17,667 bases of DNA from Pseudorhodobacter antarcticus. Lineage in GTDB: Bacteria; Pseudomonadota; Alphaproteobacteria; Rhodobacterales; Rhodobacteraceae. The stretch is taken from contig CAMAQR010000067.1 in assembly GCA_945860375.1 (NCBI GenBank), forward strand, positions 1-17,667, read 5' to 3'. Positions 8,129-13,980 of the stretch are shown one piece after another. The stretch's first letter is position 1. Every line of letters starts with the position of its first letter. Below the pieces are notes generated by a model. The model was not told the origin of the DNA. It was given only the letters and a program-made list of their open reading frames with translations, and made no database searches. The position numbers were made by a program, and so were the translations under genes.

Positions 8129-8401
8129 TCATGCGTGGCCCCCGGCGGTGCGTGCGGATGCGCCTATCGGCTCGATGCGCGCTTCCCACACAGTGGCGTT
8201 CCGCCCGGCCAAAAGCTCCGCCACGGCCTCCTCTGGCGCCTTGGTGAACACCAGCAGCGGGCTGCCGTTGATACGGTGGGTTTGTCCGGTGCGTCGGTCA
8301 ATCAAACGGACGGCACAGGTCTGACGAAGGGCGGCGGTCATGGCAGACATCGCCAATCCAGCTTGCGCAAGCGGGTCAAGTGTGAGGGCTGCTGCAGTCA
8401 T
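8129..8401 (-). CDS. Hypothetical 90-aa protein, first gene of the sulfate operon
   Basis: This small soluble protein has an alanine-rich amphipathic N-terminus (1-26) and a compact C-terminal part reading [19 protein letters not shown], then [20 protein letters not shown] and [10 protein letters not shown]. It has one cysteine (C29) and neither a signal peptide nor a membrane segment. I do not recognise a family. Two adjacent ATGs (8404, 8401) follow AAGGAG, and the second has the better 7-nt spacing. The stop forms an ATGA with an ATG that is in frame with sbp, so translation is coupled into the sulfate transporter. Its position between the operon's promoter region and sbp suggests a role in sulfate uptake or its control, but no function can be assigned. 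Confidence 0.7.
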   Translation of the reverse strand: MTAAALTLDPLAQAGLAMSAMTAALRQTCAVRLIDRRTGQTHRINGSPLLVFTKAPEEAVAELLAGRNATVWEARIEPIGASARTAGGHA

Positions 8402-8455
8402 CATGCTTCTCCTTCGCTGTCGGTCAGGGCTCAGCCCCTGCCATGACATTAATAA

Positions 8456-8506
8456 CGACAGAGATTGTCGAGTATTGCAAAGGAAAATTCACGCTAAATT
8501 TTGTCG
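8456..8506 (-). promoter_or_regulatory. Candidate promoter/operator of the sulfate operon
   Basis: The AT-rich gap between the Rrf2 gene and the sulfate operon contains a perfect inverted repeat, CGACA-5 nt-TGTCG (8456-8470), and a further TGTCG at 8502-8506. The downstream arm continues as TTGTCGAGTATT; its GTCGAG core also occurs twice upstream of the Rrf2 gene. On the reverse strand a weak TTGCAA / GTTATT pair with 18-bp spacing brackets the repeat, which would place the operator inside the promoter. Base positions are read directly; promoter activity and Rrf2 binding are inferred. Confidence 0.4.
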
Positions 8507-8532
8507 TGTTTATAGAATATTCCTCTACCAAC

Positions 8533-8549
8533 CCAAGGCAGCGCCTTGG
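8533..8549 (-). terminator. Perfect hairpin after the Rrf2 gene
   Basis: CCAAGGC and GCCTTGG form a perfect 7-bp stem with a 3-nt loop, 35 bp beyond the Rrf2 stop codon. No T-run follows on the reverse strand. It may weakly separate the regulator from the sulfate operon or stabilise the regulator transcript; it could also be part of a protein-binding site. Confidence 0.35.
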
Positions 8550-8584
8550 AAAGATACTCTAGATTTTTCATATAATGCGGTAAC

Positions 8585-9049
8585 TTACGCCTGCTGTGCG
8601 TTGCCAATAACCTGATCTGCTACGATGCCAGACCGAAGCATGTCCTGCAATGTGAGAGATTCGATCATCACAAGATAAGACCAGAACACCTCAGCAAAGA
8701 CCTTGCGAATCCGGCAGGTTGCCTCATCCGTGCAATCATCGCAGCGCTGGTAAGCGCGGCGCGACAGACAGGGCAGGGGCGCTATTGGCCCGTCGATGGT
8801 GCGCAGGAGTTCCGAGATCGAGATCTCATTGGGCTTTTTGATCAGAACGTAGCCACCCGACCGACCCCGGATCGAGGCGATCACGCCCGCATTGCGCACC
8901 TCAAGCAAGATATGCTCGAGAAACCGTTTGGGCGTGTCAGACCGCTTGGCGATCTCTTCGATCGTCAAGGGTTCCGGCTGTCCCTTGGCCGCCTCATCAG
9001 CGAGGGCCAAGAGTGCCTTGAGGGCATATTTCATCTTTTGCGTGATCAT
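8585..9049 (-). CDS. Rrf2-family transcriptional regulator with four-cysteine cluster
   Basis: This is a 154-residue Rrf2/IscR/CymR-type repressor. The N-terminal winged helix is clear: MITQKMKYALKALLALA, then the recognition region IEEIAKRSDTPKRFLEHILLEVRNAG and the wing IRGRSGGYVL (about 50-70). The sensor region holds C94, C103, C106 and C112 in a C-x8-C-x2-C-x5-C pattern. Iron-sulfur Rrf2 proteins such as IscR usually use three cysteines, and CymR none, so this spacing is different. No strong ribosome binding site precedes the ATG at 9049, but the N-terminus matches the family. It lies just upstream of, and on the same strand as, the sulfate-uptake operon, which makes it the obvious candidate regulator of sulfur assimilation. 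A direct repeat in front of its own gene suggests autoregulation. Confidence 0.88.
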   Translation of the reverse strand: MITQKMKYALKALLALADEAAKGQPEPLTIEEIAKRSDTPKRFLEHILLEVRNAGVIASIRGRSGGYVLIKKPNEISISELLRTIDGPIAPLPCLSRRAYQRCDDCTDEATCRIRKVFAEVFWSYLVMIESLTLQDMLRSGIVADQVIGNAQQA

Positions 9050-9069
9050 GTGCCAGAGTTATGCGCAGA

Positions 9070-9092
9070 AACGTCGAGAATCAACGTCGAGA
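9070..9092 (-). promoter_or_regulatory. Direct repeat upstream of the Rrf2 gene, candidate operator
   Basis: The decamer AACGTCGAGA occurs twice (9070-9079 and 9083-9092) with a 13-bp period, 21 bp upstream of the Rrf2 start codon. Its GTCGAG core recurs at 8467-8472 in front of the sulfate operon. This is consistent with an autoregulatory Rrf2 site; binding is not shown by sequence alone. Confidence 0.4.
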
Positions 9093-9187
9093 TTATAAGT
9101 GATGGGAAAAAGCTCTGTCTCGTTGCCATAAAACATCCAGAAAACAAGGTGAAGCCTCGCCGCTTTCGTCCGTCACCTTATACACGA

Positions 9188-9205
9188 TAAAGACTATAGA
9201 CTTTA
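9188..9205 (+). promoter_or_regulatory. AT-rich near-palindrome upstream of the Lrp-type gene
   Basis: TAAAGACTATAGACTTTA is an 18-bp imperfect palindrome in which all but the symmetric pair at positions 6 and 13 match. AT-rich palindromes of about 15-18 bp are typical Lrp/AsnC binding sites, and most such regulators control their own promoters. It lies about 60 bp before the broken Lrp-type gene. Confidence 0.35.
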
Positions 9206-9266
9206 CTTTTATTTGATGCATGCTGAAGCGCAAGCCCTTCAACAGGGTCTGAAAGGCAGCCGCGTC

Positions 9267-9739
9267 ATGACTGAGTTGGACCTGATAGACCGCAAAATCG
9301 TTGCCGAATTGATGCGCGACGCGACCCTCCCGGTGGCTCAGATTGCTGAGAAAGTGGGCTTGTCGCAGACGCCCTGTTGGAAGCGCATCCAGAAGCTTGA
9401 GGCAACCGGCGTCCTGACCGGGCGGGTCGCTTTGGCTGATCCGTCCAAGTTGGGTTTCGGTCTTACTGTGTTCATCGGCATCGAAGCACCCGACCATTCG
9501 GCCAGCTGGCGAGAGGCTTTTTCAAAGGCACGAAGGCGCTGCCGCAGATCATGGAAGTCTACCGGATGGCTGGCGAAATGGACTATCTCTTGCGCGTCGC
9601 GGTGCCTGACATGGCCGCCTTTGATGAGTTGTACAAGCGCTTGACCAATGCCGTGCCGATCAAGAACGTCACCAGCCATTTCGCGATGGAGAGGATGAAG
9701 TTCACCACGGCCTATCCAGTAGACACGCTGTCGCGCTGA
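9267..9739 (+). pseudogene. Lrp/AsnC-family regulator with a one-base frameshift
   Basis: The first frame encodes a typical AsnC-type helix-turn-helix (LPVAQIAEKVGLSQTPCWKRI at about 21-41) and the linker GFGLTVFIGIEAP. At about residue 85 the frame breaks; the ligand-binding C-terminus (KALPQIMEVYRMAGEMDYLLRV... ending VDTLSR) continues in another frame to the stop at 9739. Adding one T to the five-T run at 9518-9522 restores a continuous 157-residue protein of normal family length. So this is a recent pseudogene, a sequencing error in a homopolymer, or a slippage site. As written, the frameshifted product would end at 9644. The start at 9267 fits the family (MTELDLIDRKIVAEL); the upstream codon at 9213 is not needed. 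Confidence 0.85.
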
Positions 9740-9850
9740 ACCTGTCCAAGAGAATTGCCTTCCCTTTCGAGAGCCATCTTTGGAAACAAAAATCACGACA
9801 ACCTGCTAGACTTATATGAGAAGCTGAACCAAAACCCGAGGAGGGAAGAG

Positions 9851-10420
9851 ATGACCAAGACACTGATCGTCCCGGGGCTTGATGGCTCGCCTGATCCGCA
9901 TTGGCAGCATTGGTGGGCCGCAACCGACCCCAAGGCACTGATGGTTGACCTGTCCGATCCCGGTCGTCCGGTTCCAGCGGTCTGGGAGATCGAACTGGCC
10001 TCGATGATCCTGCTTCACCCCGACAGCATCCTTGTCGGTCATTCCTTGGGCGCAGTGCTCATCACGCGCCTGCTGGCCACCTGGCCAGATTTGCGGGTGC
10101 GGGGCGCTCTTTTGGTGGCACCGGCAGAGACCAAGGGGAATGATCGCATCGGCCAGTTCGGCGCTATCCCAGAGCTGCGATTGGATATCCCGACAACAGT
10201 GGTCGCCAGCCGAAACGACCCGTGGATGGGGTTCGACCGCACAGCCCATCTGGCAAAAGCCTGGGGCAGCGATTTTGTCGATCTGGGATGTGCGGGCCAC
10301 GTCAATGTCGCATCTGGCTTCGGCCCTTGGCCAAGGGGGAAGGCCCTGCGGGACAACCTGCTGGCGGCAACAGCAGCGCTGCCACTTCGCGCCTCACAAG
10401 AACTAAGGATTGCACTGTGA
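9851..10420 (+). CDS. RBBP9/YdeN-family alpha/beta hydrolase
   Basis: This 189-residue serine hydrolase has the RBBP9/YdeN pattern: an opening LIVPGLDGSPDPHWQHWW, the nucleophile elbow GHSLG with Ser65, the acid Asp123 in ASRNDPWM, and His150 in AGHVN. This gives a full catalytic triad. The natural substrate of the family is unknown. The protein has no signal peptide and is cytoplasmic. The start at 9851 is supported by GAGGAGGG 6-10 nt upstream; the open frame upstream to 9755 is rejected. Its stop overlaps the GTG of a small membrane peptide (GTGA), so the two are probably translated together. Confidence 0.88.
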   Translation: MTKTLIVPGLDGSPDPHWQHWWAATDPKALMVDLSDPGRPVPAVWEIELASMILLHPDSILVGHSLGAVLITRLLATWPDLRVRGALLVAPAETKGNDRIGQFGAIPELRLDIPTTVVASRNDPWMGFDRTAHLAKAWGSDFVDLGCAGHVNVASGFGPWPRGKALRDNLLAATAALPLRASQELRIAL

Positions 10421-10572
10421 AAGGCCTCATCCGCCAGCCGCATCAGGGCCGTTCAGGCTATATCGCGCTGATTGGTTTTCTGCTCGTCTACACCGCGGCC
10501 ATGGCATTTGTGATCGCCCCGGATCGGGTCAAATCCGCGATGGAGACCGATGTGACCTGGCCCCTAGACTAG
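10417..10572 (+). CDS. Small membrane peptide (51 aa)
   Basis: This frame starts at a GTG overlapping the hydrolase stop (GTGA). It encodes a short basic N-terminus (VKGLIRQPHQGRSG), one hydrophobic helix at about 15-35 (YIALIGFLLVYTAAMAFVIA) and a polar tail ending VTWPLD. It is probably a single-pass inner-membrane protein. I do not recognise the family. The next forward gene starts 25 bp downstream with its own AGAGGG site, and it too has a predicted membrane helix but is truncated, so the pair may be what remains of a membrane-protein operon. Confidence 0.6.
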   Translation: MKGLIRQPHQGRSGYIALIGFLLVYTAAMAFVIAPDRVKSAMETDVTWPLD

Positions 10573-10597
10573 ACGCTAGGAAAGAGAGGGATTGATG

Positions 10598-10915
10598 ATG
10601 GACGGGCGTTTTGATCAACAATTCGCAGAGCTTTTTGCTGCGTCCCGGGCCGATACAGACAGCAAGGAAAAGCTGCCTGCGGTTTGGCCTTTGGCATTGG
10701 CCTGCATTGCCGTTCTCACCATCGACTTTGCCAAGTACCAGTCCTGCGTTTCTTTTTCCAGCGGATGGTTCAGAAAGAAATCCGCGAGGTTACTGCGCCG
10801 GGTGCAGCACACCTTGATGAACCAGTCGGTCCAGTCCGAAGTGCCGTCTTTCGGCACGCCGGCCACATATTCATCGGGGCTATCGGTCAGAAAACCAAGC
10901 GCATCCGAGGAATAA
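10598..10915 (+). pseudogene. 5' fragment of an unknown membrane protein gene
   Basis: The frame opens with a plausible start (ATG at 10595 or 10598 behind AGAGGG) and a protein-like beginning: MDGRFDQQFAELFAASRADT, a charged stretch, then a hydrophobic helix LPAVWPLALACIAVLTI. After about 10735 the same DNA reads, on the other strand, as the C-terminal part of an ABC substrate-binding protein. The remaining downstream codons to 10915 are therefore antisense filler and not native sequence. The gene has lost its 3' part; the family is not recognised. Confidence 0.6.
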
Positions 10916-11672
10916 GTCAAGCCGCATCCGCCTCTTCTTGGTTCAGCAGGTTGGCCTGTTCGGCGCCGGTCATGTACCAGCGCGCGACTTTCAGCTGATC
11001 CATCTTGGCAAACAACGGCTCGGCAGTGGCGAGTTCGTACATTTCATCAAGGTCCGGATGTGCCGTGCTCATCGCGGCCGGAACCGAAAGCGACCACCAC
11101 CACGACGACCCATCCGCCGTGACCTTGCCTGCAAGCCGGTCATCCCACAGCACGCGCCAGGTATCAGGCGCAATTTCCAGCCGTTTGCGCACAATCAGCA
11201 TCGATGTGCCCCCGGCGAATGGCACGCCCCAGCTTTCATAGCCCGACCGGGTTTCGGCGAAATACGGATAGACCGCGTCAAGGTCGGGAATGCTCGCGCG
11301 ATCGGCCTTGGCCCACAGCTTTTTGGACTGGCCCTGACCCGCGATGAATTCCTCAGTCACTGTGATATTGAACGGCGGATTGTCGGCCGGGGCTGCAATG
11401 ATCTGCGGCACCATTTGATCCCAGCCGCCGCCGCTTTCAACCTTGGTGCCATATTGCGCGTTGAACGGGTCAATCACGGTTTCCTTGAACACCAGTTCAT
11501 AATTGCCCGACCACGGCACAACGATCAGGCTTTCACCGGCAAAGCTGGTTTGTGCGGTGGCAAGCGAGGCCCTGCCGATGATTGCGGGCATCGCCAACAG
11601 GCCGACGCCTGCCGCGGTGGATTGCAGAAAGTGACGACGGTTCAAGCTTTGGCCCTGGCGGATATGGGTCAT
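10710..11672 (-). pseudogene. ABC transporter substrate-binding protein (PotD-like), frameshifted and 3'-truncated
   Basis: The intact first 251 codons begin with a twin-arginine-type signal (SLNRRHFLQS at about 9-18, then a hydrophobic core and ATAQ). They continue as a bacterial extracellular solute-binding protein of the spermidine/putrescine-like class (ESLIVVPWSGNYELVFKETV, GWGVPFAGG-like core, ARWYMTGAEQANLLNQEEAD). A TGA at 10917-10919 ends the frame, but TYSSDALGFLTDSP...DWTDWFIKV...LADFFLNHPLEKETQDWYLAKS follows one frame away, so a single base is missing near 10917-10924. Homology then stops at about 10,710-10,740, where a forward gene begins to overlap. No matching permease or ATPase genes are nearby. 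The start at 11672 has AAGGAGG 5 nt upstream and follows betA by 39 bp. Left boundary approximate. Confidence 0.82.
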
Positions 11673-11711
11673 CTTTGCCTCCTTGCTGTGGGTTGCGATT
11701 GCGGGCGCGTG

Positions 11712-13484
11712 TCAGGTGGGCAGCGCCGTGCCCCGTGCGTTGGCCAGCAAAACGTCGCGCAAGGCGGCACGGTCGCTGGCATAATCCCGCAAGATGTGCG
11801 GCGTGCGTTGGGCTGTGGCCCAGTCTTGCGCGGCCAAAAGCGGGGCATCGGTGGCCGCAGGCAGGTGGCGACCCCGGATCAGATCGGCCATCCGTTCGGC
11901 CATCACCAAGGTTGGCGCGTTCAGATCGCCCGCCGTGGCCTGTGGCATGACCGAGGCATCAACCACCCGCAGCGCCTCCAACCCATGCACCCGACCATCG
12001 GGATGGGTGACCGCCGCCGCATCGGTGCCCATCCGGCAAGTGCCACTGGGATGATAGGCGCTTTCGAGTTTCCGCTTGAGGAAGGCATCCAGCGCCTCGT
12101 CGGTGGTCACATCCGCCCCAGGAGCCAGTTCTGCGCCGCGATAGGGGGCCATGGCGGTTTGTGCGAAAATCTCACGCGTCAGCCGGACGCAGGCGCGGTA
12201 GTCCAGCCAGTCGTCCGGATGCGTCATGTAGTTGAACTGCACCCGTGGCAGGCTTTGCGGCCTTGCATCGCGCAGCCGCACCCAACCCCGGCTTTTTGAG
12301 CGTTTGGTGCCGACATGCACCTGATAGCCGTGGCCCCGCACCGCCGATTTGCCATCATAGGAAATCGCCAGCGGCAAAAAGTGATACTGGATATCGGGGT
12401 AAACAATCCCGGCGCGGCTGCGGATATGGCCGCCGCTTTCAAAATGGTTGGTGGCCCCCAAGCCGCGATGGGTCAGCAGCCATTCCAAACCGATCCGCGC
12501 TTTGCCCAGCAGGCTGAGTGCGGGATAAAGACTGATTGGCTGGGTGCATTCCTGCTGGATATACAGCTCCAGATGATCCATCAGGTTTTCGCCAACTCCG
12601 GGGCTGTCGTGGCGCACATCAATGCCATGGTCGCGCAATTCGGCCGCCGGCCCCACACCCGAGCGTTTCAGGATCACCGGCGACATGATCGCACCGGCAG
12701 ACAGGATCACCTCTTGCCCGGCCTGCGCACGGCACGCCTGACCGTTGAGCGCAAACAGCACCGCCGTGGCCCGGCGGCCTGCAAATTCGATCTTGTCCAC
12801 CAGTGCCCCAGTGATCACCCGCACATTGCCGCGCGCCATCGCGGGGCGCAAATAGGCCACGGCGGCGCTGCAGCGCGCACCACCGCCGACATTCATCTCC
12901 ATTGGGCCAAAGCCTTCGTGCTGGCGTTGGTTCATGTTCGGGCTTTGCGCATAGCCTGCCTGCACCCCGGCCTGCACGAAAGCCTGATAGAGCGGGTTGC
13001 TTTCGCGGCCCCGCGTCACCTTGATTGGCCCATCGGTGCCGCGCAGTGGCCCGCCGCCCTGTACGTCCTCAAGCCGTTGAAAATAAGGCAAAACGTTCGA
13101 CCATCGCCAACCGTCGGCACCCAAAGCCTCCCACAGCTCATAATCCATCGGATTGCCGCGCACCCAGCACATGCCATTGATCGAGGACGATCCACCAAGG
13201 CCCTTGCCGCGCGGCAGGTTCATCACCCGCCCGTCCAGACCCGGCTCTGGCTCGGTCGTCATGCCCCAGTTGAACCGGGCAGTGTTCATCGGCATCGACA
13301 GCGCAGAGGGCATGGCCACGATCGTGGCGCGGTCGCTGCCACCAGCCTCCAGCACCAGAATCCGCAGTTTGGGATCTTCGCCCAAGCGGTTGGCCAGAAC
13401 ACAGCCCGCCGACCCGGCCCCAACAATGACGTAATCGTAGCTGCCCTCATCGCGCGGCGCTGGTTTGGCCCCACGCGGTGTCAT
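11712..13484 (-). CDS. betA: GMC-family choline dehydrogenase-like flavoprotein
   Basis: This 590-residue FAD enzyme is of the glucose-methanol-choline family. The ADP-binding motif GAGSAG is at 22-27, with the ribose-binding Glu46. GMC signature 1 lies at about 91-105 (PRGKGLGGSSSINGM) and signature 2 at about 264-278. Catalytic His478 lies in SAYHPSGTCRMG and Asn522 in GDLNAPTLVMAE. The block GATNHFESGG...YPDIQYHFLPLAISYDG closely follows BetA, which oxidises choline to betaine aldehyde. About 45 C-terminal residues extend beyond the usual BetA end. No betB or choline transporter is next to it, so the substrate may be choline or another amino alcohol. The ATG overlaps the cupin gene stop (ATGA); the substrate-binding protein follows 39 bp later. 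Symbol given by family resemblance. Confidence 0.85.
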   Translation of the reverse strand: MTPRGAKPAPRDEGSYDYVIVGAGSAGCVLANRLGEDPKLRILVLEAGGSDRATIVAMPSALSMPMNTARFNWGMTTEPEPGLDGRVMNLPRGKGLGGSSSINGMCWVRGNPMDYELWEALGADGWRWSNVLPYFQRLEDVQGGGPLRGTDGPIKVTRGRESNPLYQAFVQAGVQAGYAQSPNMNQRQHEGFGPMEMNVGGGARCSAAVAYLRPAMARGNVRVITGALVDKIEFAGRRATAVLFALNGQACRAQAGQEVILSAGAIMSPVILKRSGVGPAAELRDHGIDVRHDSPGVGENLMDHLELYIQQECTQPISLYPALSLLGKARIGLEWLLTHRGLGATNHFESGGHIRSRAGIVYPDIQYHFLPLAISYDGKSAVRGHGYQVHVGTKRSKSRGWVRLRDARPQSLPRVQFNYMTHPDDWLDYRACVRLTREIFAQTAMAPYRGAELAPGADVTTDEALDAFLKRKLESAYHPSGTCRMGTDAAAVTHPDGRVHGLEALRVVDASVMPQATAGDLNAPTLVMAERMADLIRGRHLPAATDAPLLAAQDWATAQRTPHILRDYASDRAALRDVLLANARGTALPT

Positions 13485-13840
13485 TCGACGATCACATAGA
13501 ACTTCAACATCGCCACAGGCTGCCGCCAGACGCCCTTGAAGCCTTTTGGCACCAAAAAGGCATCGCCCTTGCGGTAGGTTTCGCAGATGTCGTCGTTCTC
13601 GAGTGTCACTTCACCTTCCAGAACGATCATGAATTCATCGCAAGGATAGCTTTCATAGCGTTCGGTGTAGGCGGTGGACCGCCATATTCCGGCGCGAAGT
13701 TTCGCTTCAGGGCGCTGAAAATAGCTGAAATCCTGACCCAGCGGCAGGCCAGCCAAAAGCTCTGCGTGATCCAGAGGTATGTCGCCTAAAGCGCCCCAAC
13801 CTGTTGGTCCTGATGATGAAAATCGGATCGGGGCCACCAT
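13481..13840 (-). CDS. Cupin domain protein
   Basis: This 119-residue single-domain cupin shows the conserved beta-barrel motifs: an acidic YESYPCDEFMIVLEGEVTLEN block (motif 1 region) and YRKGDAFLVPKGFKGVWRQP (motif 2 region), ending LKFYVIVE. The usual metal-binding histidines of motif 1 are largely replaced, as in the EutQ/DUF861-like cupins, so a metal-free or atypical site is possible. The start at 13840 is chosen for GGAG 7 nt upstream; the codon at 13900 is not needed. It is the first gene of a reverse-strand operon with betA (ATGA overlap) and lies divergent from the LysR gene, the classic arrangement for LysR control. Substrate unknown. Confidence 0.82.
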   Translation of the reverse strand: MVAPIRFSSSGPTGWGALGDIPLDHAELLAGLPLGQDFSYFQRPEAKLRAGIWRSTAYTERYESYPCDEFMIVLEGEVTLENDDICETYRKGDAFLVPKGFKGVWRQPVAMLKFYVIVE

Positions 13841-13907
13841 GCGAAATCTCCTGTTCGAGTGATAATACCGCCCCATGCTGGTGCAGCGCGAAACGCGCAA
13901 CCTTGCC

Positions 13908-13928
13908 TGTCACAACTCGGGCGTGACA
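13908..13928. promoter_or_regulatory. Inverted repeat in the cupin/LysR divergent region
   Basis: TGTCAC and GTGACA form a perfect 6-bp inverted repeat with a 9-nt spacer. The right arm runs into a tandem heptamer TGACAAG x2 (13924-13937). The site lies between the divergent cupin and LysR genes, about 70 bp from the cupin start, and is a candidate operator for the cupin-betA operon. Confidence 0.4.
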
Positions 13929-13950
13929 AGTGACAAGATTTCATTCAGCG

Positions 13951-13963
13951 TAACCTGAGGTTA
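13951..13963. promoter_or_regulatory. T-N11-A palindrome, candidate LysR-type operator
   Basis: TAACCTGAGGTTA is a perfect 6+1+6 palindrome of the T-N11-A form typical of LysR-type regulator sites. It ends 17 bp before the LysR start codon, a position suited to autorepression. Confidence 0.45.
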
Positions 13964-13980
13964 AACACAGGACGGAAAGA

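Noticed and set aside
12315..13499. 394-codon forward frame opposite betA
   Set aside because: The reverse strand encodes all GMC motifs in order; the forward frame has no domain and no ribosome site.
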